Below are positions 34,393 through 45,539 of a stretch of 64,000 bases of DNA, one piece after another. The notes beneath the pieces are model-generated. The model worked only from the letters and a program-made list of their open reading frames with translations, did not search any database and was not told where the DNA came from. Origin of the DNA: Caenorhabditis remanei (lineage: Eukaryota; Nematoda; Chromadorea; Rhabditida; Rhabditidae); assembly GCF_010183535.1 (NCBI RefSeq), contig NC_071329.1, positions 19,048,879 to 19,112,878 on the forward strand, in the 5' to 3' direction. Position numbers and translations under genes: made by a program. The stretch's first letter is position 1. The number at the start of each line of letters is the position of its first letter.

Positions 34393-35852
34393 TTAGAAAA
34401 GCCCCGCCGCCCGTTGTTCATATTCAATTTCAGTCATTACGTGATCCACAAAAATCTCCATTCTGAAGACATCCGATCCGTCAAAGTAGACGAGCGCCCT
34501 CCGTCCGTCGATACTTCTCACAATATCCCTTGCGTATCGAAGACCGCCTGTTTCAGTGGTTCTTGGAAATCGGACTCTGGAAAAAAAAACTGGCTTTCCA
34601 AAATAAAAGTTATATTTTAATATTTTCAGCAAGCCAGGACTGTTCAAGTTCATGGGTTTGACTCAAAAGCTCTTAAAGGAGGACTGAAGTCACAATTTTT
34701 TCGTTGCAGTCCTTTCGGAAACTTTTTTTTCTCAATTTCTCGCCTTTTTCAACAAATCAAAGATATTCATGAAACATATTTTGAAAAAATTTGGGATTTT
34801 TGATTTTTTTGGAAATTTTTTGGAAAAAAATTTAGTCTTTGACCAAAAACTTGAAGTTCAATCAAAATGTGGGAATGGATAATAAATGTTGCACTTTTAT
34901 TAAAATTGTTTAAAAAAAGAGAAAAAGGGTGGCCAGGCTCAAAACCGAACTTGCGCTCATTGTACAGCGACAGCCGCTTTGGGCCACTAGGCCATGAGGA
35001 CACGTTTGTGAGAAAGTGAACACGTGAATGAGGAGAGACCAGCCGGGTGAACCGCAGAGGCGGAGCATCCAGGCTAGTCTGAAATAAAAAATATGACTTC
35101 TGTCCTCCTTTAAACTATCTGAAATTAAGTAGGCAAAAAAGGAGAAAACTCACGAAGGGGTTGATGCTATATTTTCGAATAAATTGAATCGATCCCTCAG
35201 AAGTCGCTTTTCAGGTAAACGTATACGTAAATACACAAAATTCTGGTTTCCACCGTTGATCCAATTTAAAATGAAGTTATTCAGCGACCTCTTTGAAATT
35301 TGCTGCATACATATATCTATGTAATCAGAATCCAATCGGAACAATAAACTTTTATGGAAATGTAGAATAAATCCGGATAACTTCAGTCTGATGGGTGTGA
35401 CCGGCTTTTGAATGTATATCATCTCTTGTGGCCAGAATGGAATTTCGGCTGTAACATTTTCAGCCTTTAAAGAAAGAAGGTGAACTAATGCTTTGCGTGA
35501 ATTTCCTCTAATAGACGCCATTTTGATAGTTTCAAACTGCGGAATCTCATCGAACACAAAAAGTTTGGTAAAAGATCTATTGATTGGTAATGTGTATAAT
35601 AGATCAACCTCGTCCCATATAGCAATCATTCTCATCAACCGATACAATCGTTCCATGCATTGAATTTCAGTTTTCTTCGATATTTCATCATTCGCTGTCA
35701 TTATACTTGACTTGATTTCACAATTTTCGACTTTTGATGATATCCGAATGTTTGAAAATTTCTCAAAGTTGAGTGCAATTTTTTTGAAACGACGGCGCGG
35801 GGAGTGTCGAATGAAGTCTCGTTGACAAATTGATGTGAGACATAGATTTATT
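34393..35852 (-). pseudogene. F-box-associated (FBA_2-type) gene, 5' exon not found
   Basis: Two exons splice in phase: about 35852-35154 (donor GTGAGT) and 34576-34393 (acceptor TTTCCAG). The protein has an F-box-tail-like start (INLCLTSICQRD...FKKIALNF) and a mid region ending NNFILNWINGGNQNFVYLRI, the typical FBA_2 signature of worm F-box proteins. It finishes with RDIVRSIDGRRALVYFDGSD..FRMEIFV. Such proteins usually act as substrate adaptors of SCF ubiquitin ligases. The upstream acceptor (TGTTTTTCAG at about 35853) calls for a first exon with the rest of the F-box, but none is recognisable. A Tc1-like MITE lies at 35942-36391, where that exon would be expected. It may be a broken gene, or the first exon is small or distant. 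Confidence 0.65.
34927..35000 (-). ncRNA. tRNA-like / SINE-like sequence in FBA intron
   Basis: On the minus strand it contains GGCCTAGTGGCCCAAAGCGG (A-box-like) and GCAAGTTCGGTTTTG (B-box-like), then CCTTTTTC as a possible Pol III stop. It shares AAGCGGCTGTCGCTGT and AGTTCGGTTTTG with 29860-29930. Found in the intron of the FBA_2 gene. Confidence 0.4.
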
Positions 35853-35941
35853 CTGAAAAACAGAAAATATCGATATTTCATCGATCTTCAGCTCATTTGC
35901 AAAAAATTTAAGAACCCAAAATTGTTTCTGAACCATATATA

Positions 35942-36391
35942 CAGTACTGGCCATAAAGATTGCGACACTTGCAGTTTTTAGTTGAAAATGATCTACTTTG
36001 AGTGTCTGGCACGGCCTCCCTGATAGTCTCACAATATTGATTGTTTATGGAGTGTATAGATCACAAATAGAGCTTCATTTTTAGTTGACAACTTTTTTGT
36101 ACGAGCAGACCCTAAGAAGTTACAAGTAGTCAATGTAAAAATCTCAAAAATGTATCCTTTTAGCACTGAAAAAGGGCAAAAATTGCGAGAAATTTCTTTG
36201 ACGATATGTAACTTGCTAGGTAGTGCCCGTACAAAAAAGTTGTCAACTACAAAAATGAAGCTCTACTTGTGATCTATACACTCCTTAAACAATCGATCTG
36301 GTAAAACTATCAGGGAGGCCGTGTCACAGTCTCAAAGTTGACAATTTTCAACTGAAAACTGCAAGTTTCGCATTCTTTATGGCCAGTACTG
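35942..36391. mobile_element. Tc1/mariner-like MITE with TA duplication
   Basis: The ends CAGTACTGGCCATAAAGA (left) and its inverse (right) are both flanked by TA (35940-35941 and 36392-36393). Inner arms are inverted, including AGTTGACAACTTTTTTGTAC and GATCTATACACTCC. There is no transposase. The 450-bp element is nearly palindromic throughout and relates to the elements at 2486-3420 and the ends of 10074-16125. Confidence 0.88.
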
Positions 36392-36959
36392 TACATTTGA
36401 CATAGAAATGCGGTAAATTTCAGTTTCCGAGTTGTAGACCAAAAGTTTTTTTGATATTTTTATTCTGAACAAGATGAAAAGTAATAGTTTCTTCTCAATA
36501 GTATCAGATTTTCTAGGTTTTCAAACTTCTCGTTGTTTTAAACCTGGGTTCTCACAATTAGGAGTTCCTAAAATGGCCTTTGCCAATTTTTAAAGAAAAT
36601 CTGAAATGTTCTCATTTTCAAAAACTCACATTTCTGGAGTGGATAGGAACGAGAGGACAGTATTCAATGGCACATATGGGAGCCGGTTGAGAGGGAACCC
36701 TGGAGATCTGGCAGCAGACTTCAAATCTGGGTGCTCGACGAGGAATTGGTGGTTTTTTGTTCCCATCGGTCTGGCAAGTCTCGACTGATTGCAGTATCAC
36801 AGTCTCCCCCGCTTCCAATACGCCAAGCAATGCCGGAAAAAGACGCGTCAATCAAGTAGCTGGCGCAAATTCGGACGATTTTTCGAAAATTTTAGCCCTT
36901 GCCGATCTTTTGTTCTGTTACATTACACGGATTGTTTTTGTTAGAAAGACATTCCTTAG

Positions 36960-37682
36960 ACTGAAAGACGTTCAAAAAGTGTAAAAACTTTAATTTTGGT
37001 GGAGTAAATAAAAAGATACAACAGGTTTAACAGTGAAATTCATGAAACTTCAAAAGTATAGAACTCCTCCTACGCTGAATAAAAATCCAACTTTTTGGGC
37101 TTAATAGACTCGAAAAACACTAACTTAAAAAAGTTAGCGAATTGTTCTTGGAAAAATTGACCCAGAAACTTTAATTTCCCAAAAAAACTGCAATTCAAGC
37201 CAAAAAATGGGGTCTAAAATTTGAATTCGCGCCGAAAATGCGAAATGCGTCAACAAAAATCGGCAAGTGCGCAAACAAAAACACGCGGAAAGCGCTACAC
37301 CGCACCTTGCTTTACCGGAAGCGGGGGAGCCTGTGCAGTATTGAGATGGCATCAATTCGATCGGCGAGTGATCAGTGTTGTCGAGCTGCAGCCGTTCGCG
37401 ATTCTCATCTTTCACAACTTCTTCGTCCAAAACTCCAGATTTTGATTCGGAAACAGTGTCGTGAACCTGGTTGGCAACTCCATGCTGCTGGAAGAGGTCT
37501 TGAGGCAGTTGTGGTTGTTGCTGATGGTTATTGTGTCCACCGGTCACACCTTGTCGATTATTTCGTTGAAATGGTGGGTCCCGGACAGGCGTCACAGAAT
37601 CGTGACGGAGTAGTGAATACGGTGGCTCCGGCTCGGCTCCAAGTCCACAGCATCCGCCGAACAGTCGATACAAACACTCCAT
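36960..37682 (-). CDS. Unrecognised gene, Gln/Pro-rich with Cys-rich start
   Basis: The ATG at 37682 lies 21 bp after a good acceptor (AGTTTCAG at about 37704 on the minus strand), so it is probably a real start. The first exon codes about 125 aa, starting MECLYRLFGGCCGLGAEPEP, with a low-complexity HNNHQQQPQLPQ stretch and an acidic/polar C-terminal part, ending near CTGSPASG. A GTAAAG donor follows at about 37307. The strongest acceptor downstream (CTTTCAG at about 36963) would end the protein one codon later; a weaker pairing continues into a frame at about 36720-36860 (SGIAWRIGSGGDCDTA). I recognise no domain. The CC pair near the N-terminus could be palmitoylated, but this is speculation. 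Confidence 0.45.
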
Positions 37683-38260
37683 TGAGCTGATGGGGTTGGC
37701 TGAAACTTGGATAATTAAACCAATCAGTAAATAACACGCGAAACCAGAAAGGAAAAACGGAAAGGGAGAGAAGGCAGAAATTTATCAAACGGGAATGAAA
37801 AACTCATAAGAGAACTGCACTAGACAGACCTGTAGAAAATCAATTAATGATGACAAATACTATGAATATGTGAAGATAGATTCCATGGAGATAAGGAGGC
37901 AGCTGGTAATATGAATAGAATAACAATAGACCGAGTGTGACAATGTGTGAATTATTTGACATGTTTACGTTGGATAAAGACATATGTTATTTACTCCAAT
38001 TTACCTCAGTTGGTTAAATAACAGGGGTCAGGACGAAGAATACTAACTAGGGAACCTTTTTCATCTCAGGGTTGAAAATTGGCTGAAACTTTGCACATAT
38101 ATACTTTCGACCCTGCTCTATCGCATGCCGTTCTCAAAAGATGTGCAATACGGATCATTAGAGAGAAAATTGGGTCTGAAAATTTCTGAAACTCGCCGTG
38201 TCAAATTAAACGCGTGACGCGTCTTTCTTGATTCCCCTTTTCTCTATTAAAAATATGAAC

Positions 38261-38330
38261 ATCGGTGGTCCAGTGGTTGTGAGGGGGGTTTGTGGTCGGA
38301 AGGGTATGGGTTCGATTCCTGGCCACGCTA
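38261..38330 (+). tRNA. tRNA-like sequence (probable pseudogene)
   Basis: It contains TCGGTGGTCCAGTGGTTGTG (A box) and ATGGGTTCGATTCCTGGCC (B box), spaced as in a tRNA, and is followed by a T run at 38334-38341. The anticodon arm does not pair well and the acceptor ends do not match, so it is likely a pseudogene or tRNA-derived insert. The 170-aa open frame running through it is therefore not believed. Confidence 0.5.
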
Positions 38331-39191
38331 ATGTTTTTTTTGCTTTTTGTTATGAATTTTTAAAGTGCTCTTATTGGGTCTGTATAACTTTTTTTCGAGA
38401 TTTGAGAAGTGTAATACTGATTTTTATGGGAACACAAAGAAATTGGCACCACAAAAACGAAACAATTTTTTCGAACATTTACACATTTTTTGATCATCAA
38501 GTGATGATCATTAATTTTTCGAAATACTTTTCTTGTTTCAAAAAACACACATTTCGGAGAACAACTTTCATAAGAAAATCTTTACTATTAACAATCACAA
38601 ACGGCTGCATGTTTGTTTGTAATCCTACAGGCCTCCTTACTGGGCTGATTTTTTACGAACTTGGACCAAAAGATCAGAAATTTCCTCCGCATAATGCCCG
38701 TATTTTACTTTTTTCTAGAGAAAATATCAACAAACGGTAAATTGAATAAGATTTAGCGTGTCTGAAAGTACCTTGATGTCAAATTTCAGAAAAAATGAAA
38801 ACTAATTAATTGAGACACCGCTAATTTACACACGTAGACCGTTGTTTTCAATATCAAAAAATTCGCATTTTTAAAGACTTTTCGTTTGAATTTTCCCACT
38901 AAATTGATATTTTCTCTGTCAATTTGATGTTTCACAGAGTTTTCAAGTAATTGGTCTTCTAGCTCGACTATAAACTACAAAAGATTTCAGACCAAATTTG
39001 TTTATGGTCGATTCTTCGAAGCTGCTGAAGAAACGGCAAAAAGTCTGGAAAGTTGAAAAAGTACTGAACTTTATTAACAGAGACGAATAGACCAATCAAC
39101 GAAAAGCAGTTTAACTGGATAACAAGCAATAAGAAGTTTAGAAAAATAAGAATTTTGAGGTGTTTGAAAAAGTAGAAGTATTTAGAAGATA

Positions 39192-41533
39192 TTATTGGTT
39201 CAATTGCAATACGTTATCCATTTCGACAGACATCGCATGTCCTTTCTGATAGACTTTCACATGAATATCATCCCCCTCGTAGAACACATTTATTTCTGAC
39301 TCCTCATTGCTCAACTCGATTGTAATATACACGCGACAATCGGAATTTCTGAAATTATATTCATATTTTTGGTCATAACTTTTTGTTATCTCAACCGAAT
39401 CGATTGAAACTAAAATATTCGGAATTAGCTCATCACGACCGTTTGAATGAGTATAATCATGACTATTTTTGGAAAAATGGGTCCCGCCACAAATTTAAAG
39501 GCGCATGGGTGACCAAAAATAACATTTTGGTCAAAATAGGTCGATGTGGGGCTCATTTGAAAGGTCTTAACGTCTGTACAGATTCTCGAAACTTTTCGAA
39601 AACAATGATTTCACAAAATTTGTCTCAACTCTTCCAGATTTGAAGCTAGCCGATTTAAACTCACATTTTTGAAATCAGCACGTCAAGACCTTTCAAATGA
39701 GCCCCATATTGACCTATTATGACCAATGGGTACCTACGCGCCTTTAAATAGTCATGATTATACTCATTCAAACGGTCGCGATGTGCTGAAAACTACTGTA
39801 TAGATTTAATGGAGTTTGGATTGAAAATGAAAAAGTTGTGACGGAAAAATAAGGACTCTCGAAACGTTTCGAAAATTTGTTACTTACTCGTTGAGTTTTG
39901 GTGAGATTAGGTTGATTTTTAGCTTATATTAAAAACTACTTACCGTCCTTCTGGAATGCGACATTTCCTTGCTCCATCCACTCTTCCGACACCTCGCATT
40001 AGCCAATCAGCAGAACAACAATCACGATGTGAGAACGAGAAATGAGTGCCGATATTTGGAGTGACACTTATCCATTTCTTCACGAGACATGGCAACACAT
40101 CTAACACAGAGAAGTCGCCTATCGGGTTGGAAAAGATGACACGTCGATTGATGAAGCTTTCGACGTGTTCTCTTGTCACGACTCCTGTCGAAACGACAAT
40201 TCTCGCGTCTTTTAGAGTGGGGTTACTGTAGTCAACAATTTCACGTGGGTGAGCTAAGATTTCCAGTTTTTGGAGAGGAGAGGAGAAAAAGAATGCGTTG
40301 AGAGCTGTTGATGTCTGCTGAGTGATTTTCAGATTACAAACCGATAGATTATAGGGGATACTGTAGTAAAAAGGGGCGGTTGGCTTGATTTCAAGCGTCC
40401 TGATGACTAGATTGTCTACGAATATCTTCTTCAATAAGTACTTCAATGCGTCTCCAAGTGTCTTACTGTACTGGACAACCTCTGTTCTCTCTCCGGCAAC
40501 CAATTTGATAAAATAAAAATAAGGCATTCGATATCTCGGCGTCTCTTTCTCTCTCAATAAATACGGATAATAAATCGATCCGTAATGATTGATTCTCTCT
40601 TCCAACGCCTTCATTTCCACTGGATTCGTCTCAATCGATAATAATTGCTTTGCCTTGTAATACATATCTTTCGAATGTTCAATATCCAAATCTTGTCTCA
40701 ATCTCTCAACAAATCTGATGGTTGCTTCTGGTTGGTCTCTGATCCCATAGTGATCTACGTCATGATCCCTTTCTCGTGACATCTTTCTCACATTTCGAAT
40801 TCCTTCTGGCATCTTATCCACTGTTAAATCAGAATCCTCTCGATAACACTCATACAGACACAATCGATACGTCTTCTTATTGATTCTGATCATTGTCGGC
40901 GTCAACTGGACTTCATCGATTCGCATTGGAATACTCTTTTCGGTGGAGCGGATTCCCGGACATCTTTGGCGGAACTCGATTCTGAATATAAAAAAGTTGT
41001 AGAGCATTTTCGAAGTGTTTCGATAATCTCTAACTCGGTAGGTTTTCGTTGGATTATATTGATTTCTAGCTCAAAATGTGTGGATTTTAGTAGTGTTTTT
41101 CGTACTTCCAACCGGGCTGGGTCCGGGCCGGCCCGTAGCCCACTTCAAACTCAATATTATGAGCTCAAAAATATACCAAAATGTAGATCTCAACGAGTTC
41201 TATGTCTGTGACCCACTACGGGCCGGATGGCTATTCGTAAAATGTCGCGGGTCGGGAAAAAGCGCCAAAAAACGCAAAAATGCCCATTCTAACCCGGCCC
41301 GCGGGACAGTAACGAATAGCCATCCGGCCCGTAGTGGGTCACGGACATAGAACTCGTCGAGATCTACATTTTGGTATATTTTTCAGCTCATAATAATGAG
41401 TTTAAGGCAAGTTACGCGCCGGCCCGGTTTGCAATTATGGTGTTTTTGAGTAAAATAATCACGACATAGCTTACCTCAGGTTAGGATCGATAAACTGGAG
41501 CACAGATTTTGAGGATAAATACGTGAGAGGCAT
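39192..41533 (-). CDS. DUF3557 family protein (intact copy)
   Basis: Three exons give 417 aa: 41533-41475, 40981-39944, 39348-39192, with matching phases. The start MPLTYLSSKSVLQFIDPNLR followed by FRQRCPGIRSTEKSIPMRID is the standard opening of the nematode DUF3557 family, with TPTMIRINKKTYRLCLYECY next and a central block (RYRMPYFYFIKLV...TLGDALKYL). The C-terminal exon codes CRVYITIELSNEESEINVFY. Members are expanded in Caenorhabditis and have no established biochemical role; no signal peptide or membrane span is visible. It diverges from its inverted twin at 42502, with promoters inside the duplicated arms. Intron 1 holds a GGGCCGG palindromic element; intron 2 holds a GTATAATCATGACTA-type palindrome (about 39435-39790). 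Confidence 0.85.
41100..41450. mobile_element. GGGCCGG palindromic MITE in DUF3557 intron 1
   Basis: The arms run inward from AACCGGGCTGG at the left and GGCCCGGTTTGC at the right through TATGAGCTCAAAAATATACC and CTACGGGCCGGATGGC, nearly perfectly inverted around about 41270. Same family as 17999-19139. Absent from the corresponding intron of the + strand twin, so it inserted after the duplication or was lost from the twin. Confidence 0.75.
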
Positions 41534-41840
41534 TTTGAGGGAGGAAGAAGAATGAGAATAAGGACGGTTGTGTTGTGCAAACGTAGACTAAACTGTGTTT
41601 CTTCCCATCGGATGTGCCCCTGACCTCCAATCGATACGGTACGAGAGACAGAGAAAGGGTGCTAATACAGTAATTAGCCAGATGGAGATAGGACAGTTAT
41701 TAGTGTAAACTCGTTTCTCTCTGCCTCAGACTGAGTGATTTGGGATTAGCACGTTGAGTCATTCACAATGAGCAAATAATAATCAGAAAAAAGACAGTTA
41801 CAACAGGATCTGTGATTAGCTGATGACTGTACTAGCACTT

Positions 41841-42257
41841 ACAAGAGAAGTCTTTGGAGACGCCACTTTCAAACAACCTATAAACTTCATTATAGGCTTT
41901 TTCGACCACGAGGAGTCCATTTCTGCAGTCAAAACCTGCTAAATGTGTCTGCGAGCCAAGTTATGAGCCCTCAAAACTATGGATAAGCTTTTTTTCATGG
42001 AATTCCAAAACGACAAGTAGTAGACGCCACCGCGCGGTTTACCTGTGTTTGTACGTTGCAAAAATGAGAATACTTTGCGTATGCTACTTGTTGATTTGGA
42101 ATTAGATGTCAACAGGCTTAACCATATGAAAAGTTTGAGAGCTTATCACTCGGCTCGCAGACACATTTAGCAGGTTTTGACTATAGAAATGGAATCTGCG
42201 TAGTCGAAAATACCTATAGGTCGTTTCAAAGTGGTGTCTCCAAAGACTTGCCTTGTT
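41841..42257. repeat. Palindromic repeat in the spacer between DUF3557 twins
   Basis: The ends ACAAGAGAAGTCTTTGGAGA (left) and TCTCCAAAGACTTGCCTTGT (right) are inverted, as are the inner blocks CAAAACCTGCTAAATGTG and CACATTTAGCAGGTTTTG. It sits exactly at the centre of the large inverted duplication, between the two divergent promoters. Confidence 0.8.
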
Positions 42258-42501
42258 AGAATGTCATGATTATCTATCTCGAAAATTCTCTTTTGTCAAA
42301 GCCTTTTTATATTCAGCCCAAACTTGTTTGAAGATTTTAAGAATTTCCTCGACGCGACCCTTCATAGCACCCTCTCCCTCTCTCTGTCTCTCGTAGCGTA
42401 TCGATTGGAGGTCAGGGGCACATCCGATGGGAAGAAACACAGTTCAGTCTACGTTTGCACAACACAACCGTCCTTATTCTCATTCTTCTTCCTCCCACAA
42501 A

Positions 42502-44691
42502 ATGTCTCTCACGTATTTATCCTCAAAATCTGTGCTCCAGTTTATCGATCCTAACCTGAGGTTGGTTTCAGGTGCATCAAAGCAATTCCACTCTGAATGA
42601 AGAATTTCAGAATCGAGTTACGCCAGAGATGTCCGGGAGTCCGCTCCACCGAAAAGAGTATTCCAATGCGAATCGATGAAGTCCAGTTGACGCCGACAAT
42701 GATCAGAATCAATAAGAAGACGTATCGATTGTGTCTGTATGAGTGTTATCGAGAGGATTCTGATTTAACAGTGGATAAGATGCCAGAAGGAATTCGAAAT
42801 GTGAGAAAGATGTCACGAGAAAGGGATCATGACGTAGATCACTATGGGATCAGAGACCAACCAGAAGCAACCATCAGATTTGTTGAGAGATTGAGACAAG
42901 ATTTGGATATTGAACATTCGAAAGATATGTATTACAAGGCAAAGCAATTATTATCGATTGAGACGAATCCAGTGGAAATGAAGGCGTTGGAAGAGAGAAT
43001 CAATCATTACGGATCGATTTATTATCCGTATTTATTGAGAGAGAAAGAGACGCCGAGATATCGAATGCCTTATTTTTATTTTATCAAACTAGTGATTGCA
43101 GACGACAAAACAGAGGTTGTCCAGTACAGTAAGACACTTGGAGACGCATTGAAGTACATGGTAGGACAACTATTCGGAACGGCTAGTTTAATTACCATCC
43201 GAGTCCTTGAAATCAATCCAACCGCCCCTTTTTACTACAGTATCCCCTATAATCTATCGGTTTGCAATCTGAAAATCACTCAGCAGATATCAAGAGCTCT
43301 CAACGCATTCTCTTTCTCTGCTCCTCTCCAAAAACTGGAAATCTTAGCACACCCACGTGAAATTGTTGACTACAGTAACCCCACTCTAAGAGACGCGAGA
43401 ATTGTCGTTTCGACAGGAGTCGTGACAAGATAACACGTGGAAAACTTCATCAATCCACGTGTCATCTTTTCGAAACCACCTCCAGGCGGCTTCTCTGTGT
43501 TAAATGTGTTGCCATGTCTCGTGAAGAAATGGATAAGTGTCACTCCAGATATCGGAACTCATTTCTCGTTTGCACAGCGTGATCGTTGTTCTGCAGAGAG
43601 TATGATGCGAGATGTGGAAAGACTGGATGGTGCAAGGAAATGCCGGATTCCAAAAGGACGGTAAGCGAAAAGCCATGAAACCTATACAGTAGTTTTCAGC
43701 ACATCGCGACCGTTTGAATGAGTATAATCATGACTATATTTGGAAAAATGGGTCCCGCCACGAATTTAAAGGCGCATAGGTACCCATTGGTCATAGTAGG
43801 TCAATATGGGGCTCATTTGAAAGGTCTTGACGTGCTGATTTCAAAAATTTCAGTTTCAATCCGGTAGATTCAAATCTGGAAGAGTTTAGACAAATTTTGT
43901 GAAATTATAATTTTCGTTTTTCTGTAACTCCGCCCATTTTTGTCATCGACGACTGTTTTTAGGCTCAAATCAACCGGCTTGTCATATACTAACTAGAAAA
44001 ATCACTGTTTTGTGACTTTCACCGGTTATGCGCCTTTAAAATTGTTGTGAGACCCATTTTTCCAAAACTTTCAATTGAGTATAATCATGACTATATTCGA
44101 TAACTTTCGAAAAATGGGATTTTAAAGGCGCATAACCGGAGAAAGTCACGAAACAGTGATTTTTCTAGTTAGTATATGACAAGCCGGTCGATTTGAGTCT
44201 AAAAACAGTCGTCTATGACAAAAATGGGCGGAGTTTCAGAAAAACGAAAACTATAATTTCACAAAATTTGTCTCAACTCTTCCAGATTTTAAGCTAGCGG
44301 ATTGAAACTCACATTTTTGAAATCAGCACGTCAAGACCTTTCAAATGAGCCCCATATTGACCTAATTTGACCATCCTATCGCCTATGCGCCTTTAAATTC
44401 GTAGCGTGACCCATTTTTCCAAAAATAGTCATGATTATACTCATTCAAACGGTGGCAATGAGCTGATTCTGAATATTTTAGTTTCAATTGATTTGGTTTA
44501 GATAACTAGGTCAAAAATATGAATATAATTTCAGAGATACCAATTGTCGCGCCTATATTACAATCGAGTTGAGTAATGAGGATTCGGAAATAAATATTTT
44601 CTACATGGAGAATGATATTCATGTGAAAGTCTATTCGAAAGGACATGCGATGTCTGTCGAAATGGAGAACGTATTGCAATTGAACCAATAA
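42502..44691 (+). pseudogene. DUF3557 family copy with nonsense codon
   Basis: Exons 42502-42560, 42611-43660 and 44535-44691 mirror the intact minus-strand copy and splice in phase to a potential 421 codons. The frame is interrupted at 43431-43433, where a TAA (codon 294) replaces the GAA of the intact twin; the next codons (HVENFIN) continue the family sequence to the normal stop. The first donor has also changed from GTAAGC to GTTGGT. Everything else looks well conserved, including small in-frame length differences, so inactivation is recent. A shortened 293-aa product is possible. Confidence 0.8.
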
Positions 44692-44736
44692 TATCTTCTA
44701 AATACTACTACTCTATTAGCGGAGCAATTTCATTAC

Positions 44737-44957
44737 AACTGCGCTCCACCGCAAACGAGAGAGTATCGGCGAGAGACGCAGAGTTCTTTCTGGCGCGAAA
44801 CAGACTTTCACCATTTTTGAAGTTTTAATTAAAAATTTGCCAATTTCCGAGAGAAAATTATGCGAAAATAGATCAAAAATGGCGAAAATCTGTTTCGCGC
44901 CAGAAAATTCTCTGTGTCTCTCGCCGATACTCTCTCGTTTGCGGTGGGGCGCAGTTT
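44737..44957. repeat. Palindrome with CGCTCC / GAGACGCAGAG arms
   Basis: The left arm (GCGCTCCACCGCAAACGAGA...GGCGAGAGACGCAGAG) is inverted on the right (CTCTGTGTCTCTCGCC...TCTCGTTTGCGGTGGGGCG). The inversion continues outward on both sides into the end of the DUF3557 exon and its copy at 45001-45103. TCTGCGTCTC-like sites are common in worm promoters, but no gene start is seen here. Confidence 0.75.
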
Positions 44958-45000
44958 TAACGAATTTGCTCTGCTAATAGAGTAGTAGTATTTAGAAGAT

Positions 45001-45103
45001 ATTATTGGTTCAATTGCAATACGTTCTCCATTTCGACAGACATCGCATGTCCTTTCGAATAGACTTTCACATGAATATCATTCTCCATGTAGAAAATACT
45101 CTA
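45001..45103 (-). pseudogene. Inverted fragment of the DUF3557 last exon
   Basis: This stretch is the reverse complement of about 44590-44690, the end of the last coding exon of the + strand copy (VKVYSKGHAMSVEMENVLQ). It has no other exon attached. It reflects a local inversion-duplication at the end of the right arm. Confidence 0.8.
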
Positions 45104-45539
45104 CTAAAATTCATATTTTTCCAAAAGTTCTTATTGCTTGTTATCCAGTTAAACTGTGATTGGTTTATTCGTCTCTGTTAATAAAGTTCAGTTAATAAGA
45201 TTTTTCAACTTTCCAGACTTTTTGCCGTTTCTTCAGCAGGTCTACCCAAGAAAATCTCAAAAAATCGACCATAAACAAATTTGGTCTGAAAGCTTTTATA
45301 GTTTATAGTCAAGCTAGCAGACCAATTACTGGAAAACTCTACTCCAATGTGACGTGCAAGGCCGCCCATGTCCCTAGTCACATTAGATGTGCCGAAATTA
45401 CATTTTTGAGGAATTCAAGTCTGAAAATTGCTGAAAAATCGATGAATCCTATTGGAATTTCCCAAATTCATAAATAAAAAAGATCAGAGATAAGTTAGAA
45501 ATCATAAAAATCAATAAATTTCGATCCGAAAATCCGTAT

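Larger units (their letters stand above)
38955..45325. repeat. Large inverted duplication carrying the DUF3557 gene pair
   Basis: The left arm (about 38955-41660) and right arm (about 42340-45325) are inverted copies. Outer flanks match (AACGGCAAAAAGTCTGGAAA and GGATAACAAGCAATAAGAA on the left, inverted at about 45120-45240), then whole genes, then promoters (GGGGCACATCCGATGGGAAG at about 42416, inverse at about 41600). The spacer 41660-42340 holds another palindrome (41841-42257). Arms differ by insertions: a GGGCCGG element at 41100-41450 only on the left, and extra repeats at 43700-44450 and 44737-45103 on the right. A truncated third copy is at 17503-19500. Confidence 0.85.

Noticed and set aside
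38228..38740. 170-aa plus-strand frame
   Set aside because: Its first part runs through a tRNA-like sequence and the rest is Phe/Ile-rich AT translation; no family resemblance.
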